Shown here: piece after piece, positions 16,902 to 24,747 of the stretch
Layout of the letters: each line of letters starts with the position of its first letter
Numbering within the stretch: the stretch's first letter is position 1
DNA from: Pseudomonas abyssi
GTDB lineage: Bacteria; Pseudomonadota; Gammaproteobacteria; Pseudomonadales; Pseudomonadaceae
Assembly: GCF_002307495.1 (NCBI RefSeq)
Contig: NZ_NTMR01000019.1
Span: 62,001-126,000 of the forward strand
Length of the DNA stretch: 64,000 bases
Direction: 5' to 3'
Translations under genes and position numbers: made by a program
The notes under the pieces: model-generated
What the model saw: the letters and a program-made list of their open reading frames with translations, nothing else
The model's database searches: none
Told to the model about the DNA's origin: nothing

Positions 16902-17756
16902 CTAATCCCAGCGCTGCGACCAGTCATGGCTGTCCGCCGCGGCCTGACGCAGTAGCGTGATCGCCTGCTGCAGTACCGCACTGTCACGCTCGCGAGAGTA
17001 GACCAGCCAGGTCGGGAAGCTGAATTCCGGTGCCCGGGGCACCCGCTGCAGCTGTCCACTGTCCAGATAGCTCTGCACCACCCGGGTACGAAAATAACCA
17101 CTGCCGCCGCAGCTGAGCAGGTACTGCAGGGCCATCGGCCCCAGATTGAAGGTCAGTTCAGCCTTGGCCTTGTCCGGCAGGGCACGATCATGCTGCTGGC
17201 GAAAGGCGTCCCCCCAGTCGATGTAGATATAGGGCTCGGGCTGGCTCGGCAGGCATACCTGAATCAGCTTCTCTTCCAACAGCTCCTCGACCTGCAGCCC
17301 CGGCCAGTAACTCGGCTGGAACACCAGCGCAGCATCCAGCGTGCCCTGCTCCAGCCGGCGCTGCAGCAACGCGCCCTCGCCCACCTCGGCACGCACCGCT
17401 TGAGCACCCAGCTCCGTGCGCAGCAAGCGCACCCAATGCAGCATCAGCGGGTTATAGAGACTGGTTTCGCAGCCCAGATGCAGCACATTGTCGATACCGC
17501 TGGCCAACGGCAAATCCCGCTGCGCTGCCTCCCAGGTCTGCACCAGCTGATTGGCGTAGGTGACAAACAGCTCGCCATCGGCCGTCAGTCGCGCGCCGCC
17601 CCGGTTGCGCACAAACAGGCGGCAGTTGAGCTGCGACTCCAGGCTCTGAATACGCGCCGTCACCGCCGCCTGAGTGACGTGCAACTGCTCGGAGGCGGCA
17701 ATCAGGCTGCCGCTGCGGACAACTTCAAGAAAGGTTCTGGCGAGGCTGATATCCAT
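16902..17756 (-). CDS. LysR-family transcriptional regulator
   Basis: 284 aa. Winged helix-turn-helix at about 1-60 (ARTFLEVVRSGSLIAASEQL, then AAVTARIQSLE), followed by a LysR effector domain to the end. It converges with the HPP gene (4-bp gap) and is divergent from trhP with a 133-bp gap. No effector or target can be assigned. The N-terminus resembles the small LysR group near HdfR, but the similarity is only impressionistic. Confidence 0.88.
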   Translation of the reverse strand: MDISLARTFLEVVRSGSLIAASEQLHVTQAAVTARIQSLESQLNCRLFVRNRGGARLTADGELFVTYANQLVQTWEAAQRDLPLASGIDNVLHLGCETSLYNPLMLHWVRLLRTELGAQAVRAEVGEGALLQRRLEQGTLDAALVFQPSYWPGLQVEELLEEKLIQVCLPSQPEPYIYIDWGDAFRQQHDRALPDKAKAELTFNLGPMALQYLLSCGGSGYFRTRVVQSYLDSGQLQRVPRAPEFSFPTWLVYSRERDSAVLQQAITLLRQAAADSHDWSQRWD

Positions 17757-17889
17757 AAGTCGGGCTCATCCCAAGGAAGCCGGCATTGTGCGTCATCCAC
17801 CGGCAGCGGCCAAGGGAAGCCATGATCTCGGTCAATACGTCAGACAGACCAAGCCACTAAGCTGCGGCCTTTTTTCGCAGGTCCCAATC

Positions 17890-19173
17890 ATGCCCAATGC
17901 CCCCGAACTGCTGGCCCCCGCCGGCACCCTCAAGGCCATGCGCTACGCCTTCGCCTATGGCGCCGACGCGGTTTACGCCGGTCAGCCGCGCTACAGCCTG
18001 CGCGTGCGCGAGAACGACTTTCACAACCCGGAAGTCATGGCCGAGGGCATCCGAGAAGCCCACGCACTCGGAAAAAAGTTCTATCTGGCCAGCAATATTG
18101 CAGCGCACAACAGCAAGGTCGCTACCTACCTGCGCGACCTGGAACCCGTGGTCGCCATGGGGCCGGATGCGCTGATCATGTCGGACCCGGGGCTGATCAT
18201 GCTGGTGCGCGAGCGCTGGCCGGAGCTGCCGGTACACCTCTCGGTGCAGGCCAACGCGGTGAACTGGGCGACGGTCAAGTTCTGGCAGCAGCTGGGGCTG
18301 GAGCGCATCATTCTGTCGCGCGAGCTGTCACTGGAGGAGGTTGAAGAGATCCGTCAGCGCTGCCCGGATGTCGGCCTTGAGGTATTCGTCCACGGCGCGC
18401 TCTGTATCGCCTACTCCGGGCGCTGCCTGCTGTCCGGCTACTTCAACCACCGCGACGCCAACCAGGGCGCCTGCACCAACGCCTGCCGCTGGCAATATGA
18501 CGTAAAACCCGCGGTCGAAACTGCCGAAGGCAATATCGAGCCGGTTGCACAGCCGGTGCAGATCATCACCCAGCACGACAAACCCGACGAGCCGATGGCC
18601 ATTGAGGAAGATGAGCACGGCACCTACATCATGAACTCCAAAGACCTGCGCGCAGTGCAGCACGTCGAGCGCTTCGTGCAGATGGGTGTGGACTCACTGA
18701 AGATCGAGGGACGCACCAAATCGCATTTCTATGTTGCCCGCACGGTGCAGGTCTACCGCCAGGCGATCGACGACGCGGTCGCCGGACGCCCGTTCAATCT
18801 GGGCCTGATGGACGACCTGGAAAGCCTCGCCAACCGTGGCTACACCGAAGGCTTCTACCGCCGTCACCCACCCGGGGTGTATCAGAACTACGAACAGGGC
18901 GCCTCGCGCATGAGCCGTCACCAGTTCGTCGGTGAACTGGCCGGGGAAGATCGCGACTGGATCGAGATCGAGGTGAAAAACCGCTTTGCCATCGGCGACC
19001 AGCTGGAGCTGATGACCCCGCAGGGCAACCACAGTTTTGTACTGGAAACCCTGCAGGATCGTAATGGCAACGCCATTGAGGTGGCGCCGGGCAACGGCCA
19101 CCGGGTGCGTATTCCGCGCCCGCCGCTGGCCGCCCTGAGCCGGGCTCTGCTGTTGCGCTGGCTGCCGGCTTAA
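17890..19173 (+). CDS. trhP: tRNA 5-hydroxyuridine modification protein TrhP (YegQ), U32 family
   Basis: Prephenate-dependent, oxygen-independent hydroxylation of U34 in tRNA is the known role of YegQ/TrhP. About 427 aa from MPNAPELLAPAGTLKAMRYAF, the family start; the open frame continues upstream but only this ATG matches. The U32 core shows VHGALCIAYSGRCLLSGYFNHRDANQGACTNAC, carrying the cluster cysteines, and DSLKIEGRTKSHFYV. A C-terminal extension (about 345-427) matches the U32 C-terminal domain. It is the third U32 protein in 9 kb, after UbiU and UbiV. Its stop overlaps the convergent hydrolase by 4 bp. Confidence 0.88.
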   Translation: MPNAPELLAPAGTLKAMRYAFAYGADAVYAGQPRYSLRVRENDFHNPEVMAEGIREAHALGKKFYLASNIAAHNSKVATYLRDLEPVVAMGPDALIMSDPGLIMLVRERWPELPVHLSVQANAVNWATVKFWQQLGLERIILSRELSLEEVEEIRQRCPDVGLEVFVHGALCIAYSGRCLLSGYFNHRDANQGACTNACRWQYDVKPAVETAEGNIEPVAQPVQIITQHDKPDEPMAIEEDEHGTYIMNSKDLRAVQHVERFVQMGVDSLKIEGRTKSHFYVARTVQVYRQAIDDAVAGRPFNLGLMDDLESLANRGYTEGFYRRHPPGVYQNYEQGASRMSRHQFVGELAGEDRDWIEIEVKNRFAIGDQLELMTPQGNHSFVLETLQDRNGNAIEVAPGNGHRVRIPRPPLAALSRALLLRWLPA

Positions 19174-19808
19174 CCCGTCGTCAGGCGCATGATCACATCC
19201 TCGGTGGTCGTTACCTCGCCAAACTCATAGGCAATGGTGCTGAGCGAGATACGTTGAATCTCCTCGGCACTGATGGCGCCGAAGCCCAGATCCGGGTAGT
19301 CCATCGCCGCGTTGGCGTCGCTCAGGGCGATCACCTTGTATTCCCGATGCACGCCGTCGCGGATGGTGGTTTCGCAGCAGACGTTGGTCACCGTGCCGCA
19401 GATGATGATGGTGTCCACGTCGCGGGCGCGCAGCACGGTGTCCAGGTCGGTGCCGTGAAAGCCGCTGTAGAACAGCTTGTCGATGACCACGTCGCCCGGC
19501 TGCGGCGCCAGCGCGTCGATGACCTCCACGTTCGGCTCGCTGCGGGCCAGAATCTCGTCCACGTTGGGGTACAGATCGCGCATACGGCCGGTATCACTGC
19601 CGTCGCCACGCACGATGTGACGCAGGTAAATCACCGGCACATCGACGCCACGGGCGGCATCGACCAGTGCCTGAATGGGCTGAATGATCTTGGCGGTGTT
19701 CGGCACGTAGAGAGCGCCGTCCGGCTCGCAGAAGACCTTCTGCATATCGACGACGACCACCGCGGTGCGGCGCGGGTTGAGGTCCCAGCGGACCAGGGGC
19801 TTGCTCAT
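19170..19808 (-). CDS. Isochorismatase-like cysteine hydrolase
   Basis: 212 aa. The family catalytic triad is visible: Asp21 in VVVVDMQKVFC, Lys111 in VVIDKLFYSGF, and Cys144 in CGTVTNVCCETT after the usual cis-peptide. Members cleave amides such as ureidoacrylate, N-carbamoylsarcosine, biuret or nicotinamide, or the isochorismate ether; the substrate here is open. The start MSKPLVRW at 19808 has GGA about 7 bases upstream; the in-frame ATG at 19820 lacks one. It is divergent from the ubiM-like gene with a 236-bp gap in which no clear site was read. Confidence 0.87.
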   Translation of the reverse strand: MSKPLVRWDLNPRRTAVVVVDMQKVFCEPDGALYVPNTAKIIQPIQALVDAARGVDVPVIYLRHIVRGDGSDTGRMRDLYPNVDEILARSEPNVEVIDALAPQPGDVVIDKLFYSGFHGTDLDTVLRARDVDTIIICGTVTNVCCETTIRDGVHREYKVIALSDANAAMDYPDLGFGAISAEEIQRISLSTIAYEFGEVTTTEDVIMRLTTG

Positions 19809-20044
19809 AGGGGCATCCACTTGACGGAGGTAAGGGAACAGCGCGGCACTGACTACAGCAAGTTTTGTACCTTTTGGTCTGTTTCAGCCCTAAAGGTCCG
19901 GCCGACGCGGCATCGACACGGCTCGCACCGCGCAGCGCTCTCATCACCGCCTGCACCGACTCGGGGCAACCACTGACCCAGGACAATTAAACAGGGCAGC
20001 AAAGTGTCTAGACTGCGTTCTCCATCCTCGAAGGAGCGACTGTC

Positions 20045-21217
20045 ATGCACTGCGATATCGCCATCATCGGCGCTGGCCCCAGCGGCCTGTGTCTGGCCCG
20101 GTCACTGGCCGACAGCGGCCTTGCGGTCACGCTGATCGAGCGTCAGCCCGAGTCTGCGCTGGCTGCCCCCGCCTTTGACGGCCGCGAGATCGCCCTGACC
20201 CACGCCTCGCGCAGGTTACTGCAGCAGCTGGATATCTGGGACCGTTTGCCCGCCGACGATGTCGCATTGCTGCGCGACGCCCAGGTGTTCAACGGCCCCT
20301 CGCCGTTCGCCCTGCAGATCCAGGCGCGCCACGCCGGCAGCGATCACCTCGGCCACCTGGTCGCCAATCGCGCCATCCGCCAGGCCGCCTGGGACAGCCT
20401 GCAGGCCGCCGGCACTGCCACCGTGCGCGCCGGCACCCGCTTGCGCCACCTGCGCCAGCATAGCGGCGGCATTGAGCTGGCGCTGGATGACAGCAGCACC
20501 CTGGAGTGCAGCCTGCTGGTGGCCGCAGACAGCCGCTTTTCCGAGACCCGACGCCTGCTGGGCATCGGTGCGCAGATGAAGGACTTCGGTAAAAGTATGC
20601 TGGTCTGCCGCATGCAGCACGACGCCGACCACCAGCAGGTCGCCTGGGAATGGTTTGGCTACGGTCAGACCCTGGCGCTGCTGCCACTCAATGGTCGCCA
20701 ATCCTCGGTGGTGGTCACCCTGCCGCCTCGGGATATCGAGCGGCTGCAGCAGATGAGCGCCACCGAGTTTGCTACCGAAATGGAACACCGTTTTGCCGAC
20801 CGACTCGGTGGCATGACGCTGGTCAGCGAGCGGCATGTCTATCCGCTGGTGGGTGCCTACGCCAGCCACCTGACCGCACATCGCAGCGCCCTGATCGGCG
20901 ACGCCGCCGTCGGCATGCACCCGGTCACCGCGCATGGTTTCAACTTCGGCCTGGGCAGTGTGCAGCGCCTGAGTACGCTGCTGCTCGACGCCCATAGGCG
21001 CAACCGCGATATCGGCTCCATTGCCCTGCTGAACCGCTATGAGCGCCAGCAGCGCCTGGCCACCTGGCCGCTCTACCAGGCCACCAACCTGCTGGTTGGC
21101 TGCTACACCAATGACCGCCTGCCCATGCGCCTGTTGCGCGGCGCGGCCCTGCGCGCGGCGCAGCAGCTCAACCCGCTCAAACGCGGCATCGCGCGCCACC
21201 TGACCGCCGGCAGCTGA
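20045..21217 (+). CDS. ubiM: UbiH/UbiF-family FAD monooxygenase, probable UbiM
   Basis: 390 aa, class A flavin monooxygenase. GxGxxG dinucleotide motif at the N-terminus (IAIIGAGPSGLCLA), an internal DG-type segment, and the late FAD motif LIGDAAVGMHPVTAHGFNFGL. The HPVTAHGFN version is what I recall for UbiM, the oxygen-using hydroxylase that replaces UbiH/UbiF in some proteobacteria; classical UbiH/F have HPIAGQG. It would make aerobic ubiquinone while UbiUVT (10 kb upstream) does so anaerobically. The start follows GAAGGAG with an 8-base gap. UbiH-like alternatives are not excluded. Confidence 0.75.
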   Translation: MHCDIAIIGAGPSGLCLARSLADSGLAVTLIERQPESALAAPAFDGREIALTHASRRLLQQLDIWDRLPADDVALLRDAQVFNGPSPFALQIQARHAGSDHLGHLVANRAIRQAAWDSLQAAGTATVRAGTRLRHLRQHSGGIELALDDSSTLECSLLVAADSRFSETRRLLGIGAQMKDFGKSMLVCRMQHDADHQQVAWEWFGYGQTLALLPLNGRQSSVVVTLPPRDIERLQQMSATEFATEMEHRFADRLGGMTLVSERHVYPLVGAYASHLTAHRSALIGDAAVGMHPVTAHGFNFGLGSVQRLSTLLLDAHRRNRDIGSIALLNRYERQQRLATWPLYQATNLLVGCYTNDRLPMRLLRGAALRAAQQLNPLKRGIARHLTAGS

Positions 21218-21224
21218 GGGCCGG

Positions 21225-21941
21225 TCAGCCGCTGATCAGCTGCCATCCCAGCACCGCGGCAGGCAGCAGCAAGGCGGTCAGCACCCCCAGCGCGCCCATC
21301 GCCAGCGCAGAAAAGGCCGCACATTCATCGCCCTCCTCCAGCGCCCGGGCCGTGCCCACCGCATGCGCATTCATGCCGTAGGCCATGCCCCGCGCCGCCG
21401 GGTGATTGACCCCAGCGAGCTCCAGCAACGGCGGCAACATGACGGTGCCCAATACACCGGTCAACATCACCAGCACCGCGGCCAGCGCCGCCAGCCCGCC
21501 CAGTTGCTCGGCCAGCGGCATGGCAATCGGCATGGTTACCGATTTGGTCGCCAGGGTCATCAGCACCGGCAGGTCTGCCCCCAGTAACCAGGCGGCCAGC
21601 AAGGTCAAAGCCACGCTGGCGCCGCCACCGACCAGCAGTGTCACCAGCACCGGCCAGAGATTGGCGCGAATACGCCGCAAATTCCGATACAAGGGCACCG
21701 CCAGCGCGACCGTGGTGGGCCCCAGCAACCAGGCGATGGGCACAACAGCTTCACGGTAGGCGGCATAATCCAGCTGCAACAGGCGGATACCGGCAATGAT
21801 CAGCAGCATGGTGATCAATACCGGCTGCAGCACCAGCCAGCCGGTGCGCCGGTAGAGCCAGAGCGCAAACACAAAAGCCGCCAGCGTCAGCGCGATGGCG
21901 GTCAGTGGCGCATGGACCACCTGCAGCAGCGCGTCAGTCAT
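21225..21941 (-). CDS. lrgB: LrgB/CidB-family membrane protein
   Basis: About 238 aa with seven or so helices, LrgB family. The conserved central stretch LATKSVTMPIAMPLAEQLGG and the later RGMAYGMNAHAVGTARALE are diagnostic. Partner of LrgA, in roles described as holin-like control of lysis or as organic-acid (pyruvate/glycolate) transport. The start ATG at 21941 follows GGGAGG at 7-base spacing; the gene overlaps lrgA by 8 bp. It is the last gene of an operon led by a siroheme reductase. Confidence 0.9.
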   Translation of the reverse strand: MTDALLQVVHAPLTAIALTLAAFVFALWLYRRTGWLVLQPVLITMLLIIAGIRLLQLDYAAYREAVVPIAWLLGPTTVALAVPLYRNLRRIRANLWPVLVTLLVGGGASVALTLLAAWLLGADLPVLMTLATKSVTMPIAMPLAEQLGGLAALAAVLVMLTGVLGTVMLPPLLELAGVNHPAARGMAYGMNAHAVGTARALEEGDECAAFSALAMGALGVLTALLLPAAVLGWQLISG

Positions 21942-22284
21942 ACTCACGCCTCCCGGTCATCAGCCGCTGCATCAGCACGCCGCACAGCGGAATGCACAGC
22001 AGCAGCGACACGACCAACCCCGCGCCAATCGCAGGCAATTGCGCCAGCAGCACATCACCGCCGAGCAGAATACCGGTCGCCGGAATCGCCAGCATCAGTG
22101 GTAGATAGCCGAGCAATGCCGCGCTCGCCTGCTCCAGCCACTCAGGAATCCGACCCAGCAGCACCAGCAACGCCAACAGCAGCAGCAAACCGATGACCGG
22201 CGCGGGCAGCATAGGCAACCAGACAGCCTGCAGTAACGCACCAACCGCCTGCATCACCACCAGCAAGAGCAACCCCTTCAGCAT
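21934..22284 (-). CDS. lrgA: LrgA/CidA-family holin-like membrane protein
   Basis: 116 aa with four helices. Family pattern PMLPAPVIGLLLLLALLVL followed by a charged turn and IPATGILLGGDVL. Works with LrgB encoded just downstream. Its start overlaps the last 7 bases of the DUF934 gene, so the four genes from the siroheme reductase to lrgB are tightly coupled. It is shorter than many CidA proteins (about 120-140) but complete. Confidence 0.88.
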   Translation of the reverse strand: MLKGLLLLVVMQAVGALLQAVWLPMLPAPVIGLLLLLALLVLLGRIPEWLEQASAALLGYLPLMLAIPATGILLGGDVLLAQLPAIGAGLVVSLLLCIPLCGVLMQRLMTGRREYD

Positions 22285-22796
22285 TCGCTGGTCCGTCGAC
22301 GAAACAGCGGCCGCGGCTCAATCGCCGAGCGCCCATAGAGCACGCTCATGCCGCTCAGCCCCTTGATGGCATCCTCGACAGACTTGTCCTCGCGCACGGC
22401 AAAGGCATCAAAGCCGCACTGGCGCATGTGGCTGAGCTGATCACGCAGCACATCCCCCACCGCGCGCAGTTCGCCGGTCCAGCCGATGCGGGTGCGCAGC
22501 AGGTAAGCCTGGCTGTAGCCACGGCCGTCGCGAAAGCTCGGGAACAGCACGGCAATCAGCGGCAACACCGCCAGATAGGGTTGCAGCCGCTCGGCCTCGT
22601 CATCGGGTTGCAGGCAGACCGCGTCCGCGCTGGGCACAAGACCGCCGAGCACCGCCGCGGGCTGGCATTGCAGCCATCCGTCCAGACTGAGAATCCGCGG
22701 TCCGGCAACCGTCTCTCCCTCCGTCAGCGCCAGCGACCAGCCGTCATCGCGGATCAACTCCGGCCCATGCTCAGTCAGCCTTATCAGATTGTTCAT
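22278..22796 (-). CDS. DUF934 protein, partner of sulfite/nitrite reductase
   Basis: 172 aa, DUF934 family, routinely found directly after the single-chain siroheme reductase in proteobacteria and presumed to help in sulfite assimilation; no activity is established. Conserved parts include FPSFRDGRGYSQAYLLRTR, GELRAVGDVLRDQLSHMRQCGFDAF and the C-terminal RR-rich tail. The start MNNLIRLTE at 22796 overlaps the reductase stop by four bases (ATGA). In P. aeruginosa the neighbour of PA4130 is of this kind (from memory). Confidence 0.88.
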   Translation of the reverse strand: MNNLIRLTEHGPELIRDDGWSLALTEGETVAGPRILSLDGWLQCQPAAVLGGLVPSADAVCLQPDDEAERLQPYLAVLPLIAVLFPSFRDGRGYSQAYLLRTRIGWTGELRAVGDVLRDQLSHMRQCGFDAFAVREDKSVEDAIKGLSGMSVLYGRSAIEPRPLFRRRTSEC

Positions 22797-24463
22797 GCGC
22801 GCACCTCCTGCGCCGGATACACCCGCGCCTTGAACGGAGCGAGGCCGATACGCGCGACGGTATCGACAAAGCGCTCCGTGCCCTGCCGCTGCTCGCGGTA
22901 CACCTCGGCCAGTTGAGCAATCACCTCGGGCACGTCCTCGGCACTGAAGGCCGGACCGATCACCTTGCCCAACGCGCTCTGCTTGCCCTGCGCCCCACCG
23001 ATGGTGAGCTGGTACCACTCGCTGCCGTTTTTATCGACGCCAAGAATGCCGATATTGCCAATGTGATGATGACCACAGGCGTTCATGCAGCCCGAGATGT
23101 TCAAGCTGATTTCGCCCAGATCCTGCAGCAGCTCGGGGTCGGCAAAGCGCTGCTGAATAGCCTGTGCCACCGGGATGGACTTGGCGTTGGCCAGCGAACA
23201 GTAATCGCCGCCGGGGCAGGCAATCACATCGGTCAGCAGGCCGATATTGGGTGTCGCCAGACCAAATGCGCAGGCCTGCTGCCAGAGCGCGTACAGGTCT
23301 GCCTTGGCGACATCCGGCAGCACCAGATTCTGTTCGTGGGCGACCCGAATCTCGCCGAAGCCAAAGCGTTCGGCCATCAGCGCCACCTGCTCCATCTGCT
23401 CTGCAGTCACGTCACCGGGCGGCATGTCGGCGCCGGGCTTGGTCGACAGCGTGACCGACACATAGCCCGGCTGCTTGTGCGCCAGAGTGTTGCGCTGCAC
23501 CCAGCGGGCAAACTCGGCGTCGCGCGCCAGCGCACTGCCGAATGCCAGATCGACCGCCGGTTGTAGCGGATACTCCGACGGCTGAAAGCTGGCCGCAACG
23601 CGCTCGTACTCTTCGCGAGTCAGCTCGGCTGGGCCGTTCTTGATGTGCTCCCATTCGGCCTCGACTTCGCGGGCAAAGGCCTCGATCCCCAGTGCCTTGA
23701 CCAGAATCTTGATGCGCGCCTTGTACTTGTTGTCCCGCCGACCGTGGCGGTTGTAGACCCGCAGCACCGCCTCCACGTAGGACAGCAAATGCTGCCAGGG
23801 CAGCGCCTTGCGGATCGGCTGCGACAGAATTGGCGTGCGGCCCAGACCACCGCCGACCATCACGTCGAACAGCATCTCCCCTGCGCCATCGCGGTACAGG
23901 TACAGCCCGATGTCATGCATCATCACCGCCGCGCGGTCTTCGCTGGCCGAGCACAGGGCGATCTTGAACTTGCGCGGCAGGTAGAGAAACTCGGGATTGA
24001 CCGTCGACCACTGGCGCAGAATCTCGGCCAACGGCCGCGGGTCGAGCAGCTCGTCAGCGGCCACGCCAGCAAAGGCGTCAGTGCTGATGTTGCGCACGCA
24101 GTTGCCGGAGGTCTGAATCGCATGCATGTCGACCGCCGCCAACCGAGCCAGAATGTCGCCCACCTGCTCCAGCTCGATCCAGTTGAACTGAATGTTCTGG
24201 CGCGTGGTGAAGTGGCCGTAGCCGCGGTCAAAATCCCGGGCGACACTCGCCAGCGTGCGCAACTGATCGGCCGACAAGGTGCCGTAGGGAATCGCCACCC
24301 GCAGCATGTAGGCGTGGCGCTGCAGGTAGAGACCGTTCTGCAGACGCAGCGGCAGAAACTCCTCCTCGCTCAGCTCACCGCTCAGACGCCGACTGACCTG
24401 ATCACGAAACTGGGCGACCCGCTCGGCGACCAGCGCCCGGTCGTACTCATCGTAGTGGTACAT
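22793..24463 (-). CDS. Siroheme 4Fe-4S nitrite/sulfite reductase (CysI/NirA type, ferredoxin-like single chain)
   Basis: 556 aa enzyme of six-electron reduction of sulfite to sulfide or nitrite to ammonia in assimilation. Two ferrodoxin-like halves are visible, with RNISTDAFAG and TRQNIQFNWIELEQV in the first. The siroheme/cluster cysteines lie late in CPGGDYCSLANAKSIP and LNISGCMNACGHHHIGNIG. The start MYHYDEYDRALV at 24463 has GGAGG 5 bases upstream; an upstream frame extension lacks support. It overlaps DUF934 by 4 bp and is divergent from ccoG. Sulfite and nitrite use cannot be separated from sequence alone; the P. aeruginosa homologue in the same neighbourhood is PA4130. Confidence 0.9.
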   Translation of the reverse strand: MYHYDEYDRALVAERVAQFRDQVSRRLSGELSEEEFLPLRLQNGLYLQRHAYMLRVAIPYGTLSADQLRTLASVARDFDRGYGHFTTRQNIQFNWIELEQVGDILARLAAVDMHAIQTSGNCVRNISTDAFAGVAADELLDPRPLAEILRQWSTVNPEFLYLPRKFKIALCSASEDRAAVMMHDIGLYLYRDGAGEMLFDVMVGGGLGRTPILSQPIRKALPWQHLLSYVEAVLRVYNRHGRRDNKYKARIKILVKALGIEAFAREVEAEWEHIKNGPAELTREEYERVAASFQPSEYPLQPAVDLAFGSALARDAEFARWVQRNTLAHKQPGYVSVTLSTKPGADMPPGDVTAEQMEQVALMAERFGFGEIRVAHEQNLVLPDVAKADLYALWQQACAFGLATPNIGLLTDVIACPGGDYCSLANAKSIPVAQAIQQRFADPELLQDLGEISLNISGCMNACGHHHIGNIGILGVDKNGSEWYQLTIGGAQGKQSALGKVIGPAFSAEDVPEVIAQLAEVYREQRQGTERFVDTVARIGLAPFKARVYPAQEVRA

Positions 24464-24572
24464 GCTCACCTCCAAGGCGCAGCAGCCGCACACAGCGGAT
24501 CTACCGCACCGACTCAACAAGGCGGCCACTATGCGCAGGCCGCCTGAGCCGTACCAGCCTCAGATCCGGCAA

Positions 24573-24668
24573 AAAAAACCATATCAGCCGAGCACTGCAG
24601 GCTGCGTGCAATCCATCTTCAGGCCAGCGCTCTGAGCGACCTTTTCGCGCCATCTGATATGGTTTTTT
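24573..24668. promoter_or_regulatory. Widely spaced 15-bp inverted repeat in the divergent reductase/ccoG promoter region
   Basis: AAAAAACCATATCAG (24573-24587) and its exact reverse complement CTGATATGGTTTTTT (24654-24668) flank 66 bp in the 284-bp gap between two divergent operons. Arm centres are about 81 bp apart. The pattern suits a regulator that loops or binds each promoter separately. The adjacent MocR regulator is a candidate. No known consensus fits. Confidence 0.6.
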
Positions 24669-24747
24669 GCGTCCAATCTGAATCTGTTACCAGATCAGCC
24701 ATCCCCGCATCATCGCCACAGCCTGAAAATCCAAGAGCCGTGATGCC

